From positions 310,001 through 374,000 of the forward strand of contig NZ_JADMVE010000002.1 in the NCBI RefSeq assembly GCF_015547515.1: DNA of 64,000 bases. The letters run 5' to 3'. Of the stretch, positions 50,666-57,860 are shown piece after piece. This DNA comes from Eubacterium sp. 1001713B170207_170306_E7 (GTDB lineage Bacteria > Bacillota > Clostridia > Eubacteriales > Eubacteriaceae). The notes beneath the pieces are model-generated. The model had not been told where the DNA came from. It searched no databases and worked only from the letters and a program-made list of their open reading frames with translations. A program made the translations under genes and the position numbers. Numbering within the stretch: position 1 is the stretch's first letter; the number at the start of each line of letters is the position of its first letter.

Positions 50666-51049
50666 ATGATGACTGTAAGCTTTAGTATCTGGGAATTGGC
50701 GGTTCTGATTATCGCCATTGCTTTTGTGTTTGGAACGGTCTACCTGATCAAGGTTTTCAAAAACCTGGGCTCGACCCTGGAAACCACAGCCAAGCTGATG
50801 GATGAAAACCGCGCGCAGATCCATAACATCATGGACAACGTGGATAATATCACGCAGAATGCCGATGACATGACCAACAAGGCCAACGCCATGCTGGGCG
50901 GTGTAGAGGATTCTGTCACCCATCTTAAATCCGACGTGGTAGACCCCTTGGTCGGCGCTTTTGCCAAAATCGCCAAGGTGATGCAGGTTATCAGCAAGGG
51001 TGAATCGCGGGTGGCCGGCAAAAAAGAAAAAAAGATTAAAAAAGTTTGA
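50666..51049 (+). CDS. DUF948 membrane-anchored protein
   Basis: The 127-residue protein has one N-terminal membrane helix, WELAVLIIAIAFVFGTVYLIKVF, and a coiled-coil region rich in Asn and Asp (NVDNITQNADDMTNKANAM). DUF948 proteins are often encoded with YtxH proteins, as here (gap 16 bp). The Lys-rich tail GKKEKKIKKV is basic. Function is unknown; an envelope or stress role is suggested by the pairing. Confidence 0.85.
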   Translation: MMTVSFSIWELAVLIIAIAFVFGTVYLIKVFKNLGSTLETTAKLMDENRAQIHNIMDNVDNITQNADDMTNKANAMLGGVEDSVTHLKSDVVDPLVGAFAKIAKVMQVISKGESRVAGKKEKKIKKV

Positions 51050-51062
51050 TCAAATAAAGAGA

Positions 51063-51105
51063 AAGCCCCGGGACGTAACGTTTTGTTACCTGCCGGGGCT
51101 TTTTT
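51063..51105 (+). terminator. terminator, copy 4 of the dispersed palindrome
   Basis: AAAGCCCCGG...GTAAC, loop GTTTT, GTTAC...CCGGGGCTTTTTT. Two or three internal positions are mismatched, and the loop differs from the GAAAA of copies 2 and 3. Confidence 0.85.
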
Positions 51106-51144
51106 AGCAGCCGGAAACCCAGAGGCGGCCGGCTTTAAAATAAG

Positions 51145-51173
51145 TTGTGAGATTATAAAGGGTATGTTACAAT
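51145..51173 (+). promoter_or_regulatory. promoter of the diguanylate cyclase gene
   Basis: TTGTGA (51145-51150) and TACAAT (51168-51173) are 17 bp apart. Confidence 0.55.
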
Positions 51174-51231
51174 AGGGATACTGAATGAACCGCGCTGGCC
51201 GGCAGCGTGCTGAAAGCGAACAGGGGGTGTT

Positions 51232-53106
51232 GTGATCGAAACCGAAGGAAAAAAACGTGTGGTGTCGCTGAGTGTCCGCATTGGGCTGACGTTTTTGATC
51301 GCGCTGGGCATTTTGATATTTGCCGCCTATATCGTGCTGTTCCAGAATTTCCAGAATATGCTGACGGATTATACCATCAACCTGATGCAGTCCATGGGCG
51401 CCTCCGGAGTGACCACCGTAGAGTCTGAGCTGCGGGCCAACCGGGAGGAAGCTGTGGTGCTTTCCGACGCACTCACACTGTCGGCGGATCAGGGACAGGC
51501 AGTGGCCTTTCCCGAAGGGTTTACCCGGTCCGATATACTGCGCATGGTTTATGTGACGGCTACGGGATCCGCGGCGTCGGACGGGCGTGAGCGCGATGTG
51601 CGCGGCAGGGCCGATATTGCCCAGGCTTTTGAGGGTGCGTCCGGAATTTACGGGCCGTATTTCAACGAGGAGGGAGAGTATGTGATCTGCTACTCTGCCC
51701 CGGTGATCCGCGGCGACGTCATCGTCGGCGTATTGAGTGTGGAAAAGGATGGCTACCACCTCAGTGAGCTCATTGGAAACATTAAATTTGTCCAATCCGG
51801 CGAGTCTTACATGATTGACACAAGCGGTACAGACATAGCGGTCAGCAATCAGGAGCACATTGAATGGGTGCAGACCCGGTACAACGCCCGGGAGCTTCTG
51901 GCCGAAAAGGAGGACCCGGTTACCCGTTCTATCATGACGCTGGAGCAGAAGGGCCTCGATGGTGAGACCGGCGTGGGCAGTTATGAGTGGGAAGGCAGCC
52001 AGTGCTATGTAGCCTATGCACCCATCCCGTCCACGGGCTGGGTGCTGCTGACCGGTGTGCGCGAGGAGGAAATCGCCGCCATGACCCAGTCTACGCTGCA
52101 CGCCTCCTTTGTCAGGGGACCGGCCTTTGGCGTCTGCATTGCGGTTTTTGCGGTGCTGACCGGTGTGATCATTTTCTGGATTGTCTCCAGCATGCGAAAG
52201 AGCGAGGCGATCAATGAGAAGCTGAATACCCTTGCCAGCTACGATGCGCTCACAGGCACCATGAACCGCAACAGCTTTCACGAGGCGCTGAGCCGGCTTG
52301 AGAGCGGAGTGGAACAGCCGGCCGCCTGTGTCTATGTCGATGCCAACGGGCTGCACGAGCTCAATAACCGTCTGGGGCACCAGGCAGGTGACGAGATGCT
52401 TAAGGCCGTGGCGGATGTATTGCAGGAGGTTTTCACACAATGGGACGTCTACCGTATCGGCGGGGATGAGTTTGTGGTTCTCTGCCTTGCCTGTGAGGAA
52501 GCTGACATCCAGAGGAAGGCCGCGCTGGCCAGAGAACGCCTGAGAACGCGTGGGTATGAAATATCCATCGGCTCCGAGTGGCGGGACAGCCCGGCGGATA
52601 TCAACGCCATCATCAATCTGGCTGAGGCCGCCATGCAGCGCGATAAACGGCTCTATTACCAGAAAAACGGAAAGGAGCGGCAGATGCGTATGCTGAACCA
52701 GAAAATGGAACAGCTGGTGACGGAAAAGCAGGATACGGACACATTTCTGTCGGTGCTGGCCCCTGAGTTCAACGGCGTTTATTTTGTGGATCTGGGCAGG
52801 GATACGATCCGCCATTTATATATCCCGGTCTACTTTGAAGAAATGCTGAAGGCGTCCGGCGATGTGTTCAGCGCAGCCATGCGGCTGTATGCGCAGCGGA
52901 TCGCCAGGCCGGAATACCGTCAGCAGCTGGAGCAGTTCTGCCGCTATGAGCTTCTGGAAAAACAGCTGAAGAACAGCGTTACACCAGAGCTGGTTTATCA
53001 GCGCATGGATGGCTCCTGGGTGAAGCTGCGGGTTTTGAAGTTTAAGACCTATACGGAAGAGAACCGTGAGACCCTGTGGATTTTCACCAACCTAGAAGGC
53101 CATTAA
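51232..53106 (+). CDS. membrane diguanylate cyclase with sensor domain and C-terminal extension
   Basis: The start is GTG 51232. The 624-residue protein has a membrane helix (about 15-37), an extracellular Cache-like sensor (about 40-290), a second helix (about 297-320) and a GGDEF domain. The active-site GGDEF is at 410-414 in YRIGGDEF. The upstream inhibitory RxxD site is not present (TQWD instead). It should make c-di-GMP from GTP in response to an outside signal. Residues from about 485 to 624 form an additional PAS-like or unknown domain after GGDEF (FNGVYFVDLGRDTIRHL). No EAL domain is present. Confidence 0.88.
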   Translation: MIETEGKKRVVSLSVRIGLTFLIALGILIFAAYIVLFQNFQNMLTDYTINLMQSMGASGVTTVESELRANREEAVVLSDALTLSADQGQAVAFPEGFTRSDILRMVYVTATGSAASDGRERDVRGRADIAQAFEGASGIYGPYFNEEGEYVICYSAPVIRGDVIVGVLSVEKDGYHLSELIGNIKFVQSGESYMIDTSGTDIAVSNQEHIEWVQTRYNARELLAEKEDPVTRSIMTLEQKGLDGETGVGSYEWEGSQCYVAYAPIPSTGWVLLTGVREEEIAAMTQSTLHASFVRGPAFGVCIAVFAVLTGVIIFWIVSSMRKSEAINEKLNTLASYDALTGTMNRNSFHEALSRLESGVEQPAACVYVDANGLHELNNRLGHQAGDEMLKAVADVLQEVFTQWDVYRIGGDEFVVLCLACEEADIQRKAALARERLRTRGYEISIGSEWRDSPADINAIINLAEAAMQRDKRLYYQKNGKERQMRMLNQKMEQLVTEKQDTDTFLSVLAPEFNGVYFVDLGRDTIRHLYIPVYFEEMLKASGDVFSAAMRLYAQRIARPEYRQQLEQFCRYELLEKQLKNSVTPELVYQRMDGSWVKLRVLKFKTYTEENRETLWIFTNLEGH

Positions 53107-53135
53107 GGGTGCCGGGCGCAAAAGTACAAAAAATG

Positions 53136-53172
53136 AAAAGGCGATATGTGCACAGACATACCGCCTTTTTTA
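53136..53172. terminator. bidirectional terminator between dgc and the response regulator
   Basis: GGCGATATGT and ACATACCGCC form a 10-bp stem with one mismatch, with AAAA before and TTTTTT after, so it can serve both convergent genes. Its T-run overlaps the stop codon of the minus-strand gene. Confidence 0.75.
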
Positions 53173-53898
53173 TTTGAGTTGATTGAGCTTTTTAAACTGG
53201 TAGTTTCGGTAGTTCGCCACAATCTCCTGGTACACCGATTTGGAAATCGCGATTCTTTCGCCATTGCTCATGATGAAATCCCGGTCCTCCATAAAATCGA
53301 CCTCGTCCAGATTGACCATGCAGTTGCGGTAACAGCAGATAAAATTGGGGTAGGGCAGGAGCTTTTCAGAAAATGCCTTAAAGGGCATGTAGGTTTTGAC
53401 GGTTCCTGTTTTGGTATAGATGTAGATATAGTGATTGGAGTAATCGGTATAAAGAATGTTGCGGATCAGAATCTTGATGATTCGGCGGCTATGCTTTACT
53501 TCGATATAATGGTTTTTCTCAAGGACAGCGGCACCGCAGCACCGCATGGTTTCGGAGAAGGTGCTGTAATCATAGGGCTTAATGAGATAGTCGGATGCGC
53601 GTACCTTATAGCCTGCCAGCGCGTGGGTGTGTTCGGTGCTTGTGGTTGAAAAAATCAGGATGCAGTCCTGGTCGGTTTCCCGTATTTTTCGGGCCAGCTC
53701 AATGCCGTCCATACCGTCCATATAGATATCCACAAAAATAAGATCATAAACCTGCGGGATAAAACATGCCAGAAAGTCGCTGGCGCTTTCAAAATTTTTA
53801 ATGTTTGCGAGGGTTTCGTTTTCGTCACAATACTGCTTCAGATAATCGCAGAGAAGCAGACCATCCTCTTTTAAATCTTCGATAATTGCAATGTTCAA
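53170..53898 (-). CDS. LytTR-family response regulator
   Basis: The start is taken as TTG 53898 because AGGAGGAGG lies seven bases upstream; an in-frame ATG at 53931 precedes that site. The 242-residue protein has a receiver domain with acidic Glu7 and Asp8 and phosphoacceptor Asp57 (FVDIYMDG). A LytTR DNA-binding domain follows from about residue 130, with HYIEVKHSRRIIKI and the FICCYRNCMVNLDEV segment. It is an AgrA/ComE-like regulator. It is the last of three genes, after the AgrC-like kinase. Confidence 0.9.
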   Translation of the reverse strand: MNIAIIEDLKEDGLLLCDYLKQYCDENETLANIKNFESASDFLACFIPQVYDLIFVDIYMDGMDGIELARKIRETDQDCILIFSTTSTEHTHALAGYKVRASDYLIKPYDYSTFSETMRCCGAAVLEKNHYIEVKHSRRIIKILIRNILYTDYSNHYIYIYTKTGTVKTYMPFKAFSEKLLPYPNFICCYRNCMVNLDEVDFMEDRDFIMSNGERIAISKSVYQEIVANYRNYQFKKLNQLK

Positions 53899-53938
53899 AT
53901 TGCTGCCTCCTCCTGTTGTGTTAAGATGCAACGCCTTA

Positions 53939-55300
53939 TTATAAACTTTCTCCTGAGAACTGCGGGCTGTTTTCCAGCTCCAGCAGGATCAGCACCTTAT
54001 AGGTGTTCTTTTCAATTTCCCTGCGGAGCGTGCCGTTATATTTTTTTACGATGCTGTCAATGGATAAAAGACCGATGCCGCCCTCCTGTGCGGCACTGGT
54101 AATGCGCTTGGAGGAAAGGCAGTTTCCGTTTTTGTCGTATTGAATTTCGTGGTCAAAGCTGTTTTCAACCATCATACAGAAATCCTTTTTGCTTGTAAAG
54201 CTGGCGGTGACATTGATAAAACGGACGCCGCTTTGCTGCCGCTCACAGGCCTCGACCGCGTTTTCAATAAGGTTGCCGAGTAAAACGCACAGGTCGTTTT
54301 CGGAATCGGGCAGGGTGTCTGGAATCAGCAGGGCGCTGGAAACCGCGGTGCCGCATTGTTTTGCGCGTTCAAAAAAATGGCAGGCAATGGCGTTGATGGC
54401 GCAGTTGTCGCAGAGGATGACATTCTCATCCGGCGCTGCCTCGCGCGTGATCTTTCGCAGGTATCCCCGTGCGCCGTCAGTGTCGTTCTTTTCCAGATAG
54501 CCCTCCAGTCCCATGAGATGGTGGCGCAGATCGTGGCGGAGCTTGGAGGTGGCTGCCATATCCCTTTTGATGCGGCGGTACTGGTCTTTTTCCTTTTCCA
54601 CAAGGAGCGACGCCAGTTCAAGCTGCGCGTGATCCCTGGTCAGCTGGATGATTTCAAGGGCCATCCGGATCACCAGGATGTTGACCGCAAAGATGCCAAT
54701 GACCCAGGCGATGGAAACCAGAATGCTGAGCTGTGTGAGCTCTTCCGGAAAGGCCTGTCTCTGGAAAACCTTCATGGTCGTGACGAGATAGAAAACAAAG
54801 GGAACGCCCCAGAGATAGTTCCAGAACACAGCGGGCATACCGGAGGCCGCCTCAATGAGCCGCTTGATAAACCGCTGCACAAAGAAAACCATGAGCGGCA
54901 GGGTGAATGCCAGCACAGACGCGCAGCACAAAAGGAGACGGCCGCTGGCGCCGATGTATGTGAGGGACGCGGACAGTTCACCTGCGAGAATATTGCTGAA
55001 AAAAGAAACAATGTGCACATAGCTCTCAAGTACGAAAAAAACAAAGGCGGTTTCGTAAATGGAGGGGCGGAAAACCAGATGGTAGTAAATGAAGATCAGT
55101 GCGATCAGCAGCGGCTCCGAAAGCAGTACGGTCGCATGGAGAAGGGTAACGGCCTTGTCCAGAATGATGCTGACGGCCACGGCTGCCACTGTCAGCAGGA
55201 TTTCTCTTTTGTCGGACAGCCGCAGTTTTTTGTTAAACACATTAAAGCCCAGGCCTGCTATGACAGCAAAGGGAAGGGCAATATTATAAAATAAGTACAT
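53939..55300 (-). CDS. AgrC-like GHKL sensor histidine kinase
   Basis: The 453-residue protein has six or seven membrane helices in residues 1-215 and then a cytoplasmic kinase. The phosphorylated His256 is in KLRHDLRHHLMGLEGYL, and the ATP-binding N box at 341-350 reads LGNLIENAVE. GGIGLLSIDSIVKKYNG is the G box. This is the HPK10/AgrC class that usually senses peptides, but no agrB/agrD-like gene lies nearby. It ends 8 bases before the regulator's long ORF and follows the recombinase-like gene by 9 bases. Confidence 0.9.
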   Translation of the reverse strand: MYLFYNIALPFAVIAGLGFNVFNKKLRLSDKREILLTVAAVAVSIILDKAVTLLHATVLLSEPLLIALIFIYYHLVFRPSIYETAFVFFVLESYVHIVSFFSNILAGELSASLTYIGASGRLLLCCASVLAFTLPLMVFFVQRFIKRLIEAASGMPAVFWNYLWGVPFVFYLVTTMKVFQRQAFPEELTQLSILVSIAWVIGIFAVNILVIRMALEIIQLTRDHAQLELASLLVEKEKDQYRRIKRDMAATSKLRHDLRHHLMGLEGYLEKNDTDGARGYLRKITREAAPDENVILCDNCAINAIACHFFERAKQCGTAVSSALLIPDTLPDSENDLCVLLGNLIENAVEACERQQSGVRFINVTASFTSKKDFCMMVENSFDHEIQYDKNGNCLSSKRITSAAQEGGIGLLSIDSIVKKYNGTLRREIEKNTYKVLILLELENSPQFSGESL

Positions 55301-55309
55301 AGATACCTC

Positions 55310-56074
55310 TTATGATTTTGTTTTGCTGGGGTCTGGCTTACGATTGATTTTTTGAGCCAGAGCCCGGTAATCATAAATTCCTGTTGACTGCGCCACGTCG
55401 AACAGGGCGCGTTTGTCGAGGATACCGGCGGCGCTGTGAAGGCGGTATTGCTCGCCCGCGGCCAGCCTGTGTGCGGGCCGCGCCAGTTTTTTGTAGAGCC
55501 GCCGGATGTAATGGCCGCGCGCAGCCTCATAGTCAAAGCCCTCGGGCAGAACTGTCCACAGCGGTTCAGGGCTGCATTCGCCAATGATGCGCATAACCGC
55601 TTCGCTGTTGTCGATGACCGGTACCATGCGGAGCTCACCCGGCATTTCCAGACGGATGAAGTACTGGTGATTAAAACGCACCAGACAGTTCTTTTTCAGA
55701 TAGAAAAGCTCTTGGCCGACCAGCCCGGTTGACATGCAGAAAATGCGCAGTGTGCCGGGGCTGGGGCTCTGGATATAAGGTGAATCCAGTATAAAGCACC
55801 GGCGGTCCTCATCGTAGAGCTTTGCCAGTGCGCTGGCATCCACCATGCGGGTATTTTTACTCAGCTTTGTCCGGCTTTGGAGCCACGGCATTACGTGCAC
55901 TCTCGCCGCCGCAAGCGTGGTACACCCGTAGTTTTCAGCGATCCATTTGATAAAGCTGACGCAGTGAAGCCGGTAAGTGCGGTAGGTATTGCTGGTTCCG
56001 TGAGGATTCAGCCGCTTTTTTAAAATGTTTTCGGTTTCACTTATGAGTGCTTCAAAGCTTTCAGATTGGTTCAT
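55310..56074 (-). CDS. tyrosine-recombinase-like protein, probably without full catalytic set
   Basis: The 254-residue protein resembles a small tyrosine recombinase. A core-binding-like helical part (about 10-75) is followed by a region where STGLVGQELFYLKKN (115-129) mirrors the TGLRxSEL box. The catalytic Arg position there holds Val119. PGELRMVPV (145-153) resembles the beta hairpin, HYIRRLYKKLA (188-198) the second box, and GIYDYRAL (232-239) the final Tyr region. It is the first gene of an operon with the AgrC-like kinase and LytTR regulator. No attachment sites or mobile genes are near. A structural or regulatory DNA-binding role is more likely than recombination; this is inference. 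Confidence 0.5.
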   Translation of the reverse strand: MNQSESFEALISETENILKKRLNPHGTSNTYRTYRLHCVSFIKWIAENYGCTTLAAARVHVMPWLQSRTKLSKNTRMVDASALAKLYDEDRRCFILDSPYIQSPSPGTLRIFCMSTGLVGQELFYLKKNCLVRFNHQYFIRLEMPGELRMVPVIDNSEAVMRIIGECSPEPLWTVLPEGFDYEAARGHYIRRLYKKLARPAHRLAAGEQYRLHSAAGILDKRALFDVAQSTGIYDYRALAQKINRKPDPSKTKS

Positions 56075-56105
56075 TTGATTTTGATTTACTCCATTCTCTA
56101 TAAAA

Positions 56106-56134
56106 AGTATACGTTAGTTCTGAATTGACTTCAA
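56106..56134 (-). promoter_or_regulatory. promoter of the recombinase-like/kinase/regulator operon
   Basis: On the minus strand TTGAAG (56134-56129) and TATACT (56111-56106) are 17 bp apart. The repeat array at 56144-56213 lies directly upstream. Confidence 0.6.
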
Positions 56135-56143
56135 TCCGCATAA

Positions 56144-56213
56144 CGGTAAAATTAAAAATATTTCAGTAAAAATTGACGATTTCGGTAAAAAAACAGGCGG
56201 TTTTGGTCGAAAA
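56144..56213. repeat. four phased repeats upstream of the two-component operon
   Basis: CGGTAAAA (56144), CAGTAAAA (56164), CGGTAAAA (56183) and TGGTCGAAAA (56204) recur every 19-21 bp, three of them preceded by TTT. They stand just upstream of the -35 box on the minus strand. LytTR proteins bind short direct repeats about two helical turns apart, so these are good candidate sites for the operon's own regulator. Confidence 0.55.
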
Positions 56214-56287
56214 CAGAGCTTTTTACGCTGCGGATAAAGAGATATTTTACCCTTACTATTGAGGTCGCGTTATTACTGTTAAATCCG

Positions 56288-56316
56288 TTGAGAAAAAAGA
56301 ATTAAATGGCTATAAT
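56288..56316 (+). promoter_or_regulatory. promoter of the small membrane protein gene
   Basis: TTGAGA (56288-56293) and TATAAT (56311-56316) are 17 bp apart, 30 bp before the start codon. Confidence 0.6.
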
Positions 56317-56346
56317 TAAACTATGTCAACGAAGGAGGCGTTATTA

Positions 56347-56763
56347 ATGGAAGGGAAACAATTTTTAAAAATCTCAGGTATTATTTTAGTTATTATTGGT
56401 ATTGCAGGGCTTGCGCTGGCCTGCTTTGCCTTTGCTGGCGGCGGACTGGCCGCGCTTACCGCAGATGCGAGCGGCGACAGCGCCATCTCAGCGAGTGGAA
56501 CAACCGCGGTTTTGGGTGGTATTATCATGGTGGTCACCTCACTTTTTAATCTTATTTTTGGCATAATGGCGGTCAAGAACTGTGACAATCCTGCCAAGGC
56601 GAGCCTGCTGCGGGTCATGGGAGTCATCCTGTTAATTTTTTCAGTCGCAACCCTGATTATCTACATCAGCGCTGGCATGAGTATTGTGATTGGCTGCATC
56701 ATTAACCTGATTATCAGCTTTCTCTATTTCTGGGGCGCCCAGAAGAATCTGAAGTCAGCGTAA
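56347..56763 (+). CDS. four-helix small membrane protein
   Basis: The start is ATG 56347 with AAGGAGG nine bases upstream; an in-frame ATG at 56323 precedes that site. The 138-residue protein has four hydrophobic segments, near residues 7-33, 52-75, 90-112 and 114-128, with short polar loops. The helices are rich in Ile, Gly and Ala. No conserved enzymatic motif was seen. It is monocistronic, with a strong terminator behind. It is not recognised beyond being a membrane protein. Confidence 0.75.
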   Translation: MEGKQFLKISGIILVIIGIAGLALACFAFAGGGLAALTADASGDSAISASGTTAVLGGIIMVVTSLFNLIFGIMAVKNCDNPAKASLLRVMGVILLIFSVATLIIYISAGMSIVIGCIINLIISFLYFWGAQKNLKSA

Positions 56764-56805
56764 AATAAGGAAAGATCACATTGGGACGCGGGAAGCGTCC
56801 CGCCG

Positions 56806-56838
56806 GAAACTGGAGACCTGAGTCTTCAGTTTCTTTTT
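56806..56838 (+). terminator. intrinsic terminator after the small membrane protein gene
   Basis: GAAACTG-G-AGA and TCT-T-CAGTTTC form an 11-bp stem including one G-T wobble, with a CCTGAG loop, followed by TTTTT. Confidence 0.8.
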
Positions 56839-57002
56839 GATTGGCGGGCAGAAAACGCGGCAGAGTCCGGGACGTCACAAAAAGGGCCCCCTGAACGGGC
56901 ACAGCTTTACATTTAAGGCTTCTCTGTTAGAATTAAAAGCATTATACAGACGGCGTATAAATGTACCCTCAGCCAAAAAAAAGAATTTTTTTTACTTTTT
57001 AT

Positions 57003-57028
57003 GTTTCAAAGGTGAGAAATTTGGGTAT
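57003..57028 (+). promoter_or_regulatory. SigB-type promoter of rsbV-rsbW-sigB
   Basis: GTTTCA (57003-57008), 14 bp, then GGGTAT (57023-57028) matches the Bacillus SigB pattern GTTTAA-N12-15-GGGTAT closely. A sigma-A -10 (TATAAT, 57026-57031) overlaps it, so basal transcription by the housekeeping factor is also possible. The fit suggests positive autoregulation of the module. Confidence 0.6.
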
Positions 57029-57104
57029 AATTAGAGCAGTGATGTAGAATGAATGCATTTTAGGGCTGGTGGACAGCCAAACGATGTTCGTTGAGGAGGA
57101 TATA

Positions 57105-57416
57105 ATGTTTGAAATAAGTGAATTGAAAAATGACCGAGATGGCGTATGTGTTACGGGAGAAGTTGACATCTATACCGCCACGCAGTTTAAGGAACCGATT
57201 GAAAAATTAATTCAGGCAGGCACAAAGGAAATCTTTCTGGATTTAACCAATCTGTCTTATATTGACAGCACAGGAATTGGCATTTTAATTGAGCTGCGCA
57301 AGGGCAGCATGAGTAAGGGTCTGGACATGACGCTGATCAACCCACAGAAAAATGTTGTTAAGCTGCTGCAGCTGACCGGTGTCGACCAAATATTCAATAT
57401 TATAGAGGAGAAATAG
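57105..57416 (+). CDS. rsbV: anti-sigma factor antagonist (STAS domain)
   Basis: The start is ATG 57105 with GAGGAGG upstream. The 103-residue STAS protein belongs to the RsbV/SpoIIAA class. The phosphorylatable serine is Ser55 in LSYIDSTGIGILIEL. In the known system the unphosphorylated form binds the anti-sigma kinase and frees the sigma factor. The three genes rsbV, rsbW and sigB are adjacent here. No RsbU phosphatase lies in the window. Confidence 0.88.
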   Translation: MFEISELKNDRDGVCVTGEVDIYTATQFKEPIEKLIQAGTKEIFLDLTNLSYIDSTGIGILIELRKGSMSKGLDMTLINPQKNVVKLLQLTGVDQIFNIIEEK

Positions 57417-57418
57417 CA

Positions 57419-57859
57419 ATGAGTGATATGAGTTGCAGTACATGCAGAAGTTTGCAGGGAGAGACCGTTCACATCAGCCTGCCGAGTCTTCCGCAGTTTG
57501 TCAGCCTCGCACGCCTGACCGTCGCTTCTGTTGGAAACATCGTCGGCTTTTCGATTGATGTGGTAGAGGACCTGAAGGTGGCCGTTTCTGAGGCCTGCAC
57601 AAACGCTCTGCGCCATGGCTGTTCAGGTGAACAGTGTTACGATCTGTATTATCAGCTGGAGCAGGACAAGCTTACCATTAAGGTCGAAGACACGGGCGAA
57701 GGCTATGAGCCCGAAAGCGTAAGCGAGCCGGAGCTGCCCGGCAACCAGGCAGGCGGTTTCGGCCTGTTTATTATTAAATCGTTGATGGATGAGGTAGAAA
57801 TCATAAGTAATAAAGGAATGGGTACCAGTATCACGATGGTGAAATACCTGAGGACATGA
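57419..57859 (+). CDS. rsbW: anti-sigma factor serine kinase
   Basis: The 146-residue GHKL-type kinase has the N box VSEACTNALRHG, with Asn62, and a G box ending NQAGGFGLFIIKSLMDEV. It would phosphorylate RsbV and hold the sigma factor. An unusual N-terminal CSTC (Cys6, Cys9) precedes the ATPase fold and Cys60 sits in the N box, which might bind metal or sense redox state. The start is two bases after the rsbV stop, and the stop is one base before the sigma gene. Confidence 0.87.
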   Translation: MSDMSCSTCRSLQGETVHISLPSLPQFVSLARLTVASVGNIVGFSIDVVEDLKVAVSEACTNALRHGCSGEQCYDLYYQLEQDKLTIKVEDTGEGYEPESVSEPELPGNQAGGFGLFIIKSLMDEVEIISNKGMGTSITMVKYLRT

Positions 57860-57860
57860 G

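Larger units (their letters stand above)
56764..57104. other. intergenic region with terminator, palindrome remnant and SigB-type promoter
   Basis: This 340-bp space holds a GGGACGC/GCGTCCC hairpin at 56783-56801 and the terminator at 56806-56838. CCGGGACGTCACAAAAAG near 56868 looks like a decayed half of the dispersed terminator palindrome. The rsbV promoter is at 57003-57028. No further ORF with a ribosome binding site was accepted. Confidence 0.6.

Noticed and set aside
50740-52815. 691-codon open frame on the minus strand
   Set aside because: It lies antisense to the DUF948 protein, a terminator palindrome, a promoter and most of the diguanylate cyclase, whose plus-strand products have clear domains. 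The translation shows no domain and no sensible start site.
54356-55294. 312-codon ORF antisense to the AgrC-like kinase
   Set aside because: The kinase has its H, N and G boxes; the antisense translation is low-complexity and polar with no recognisable domain.
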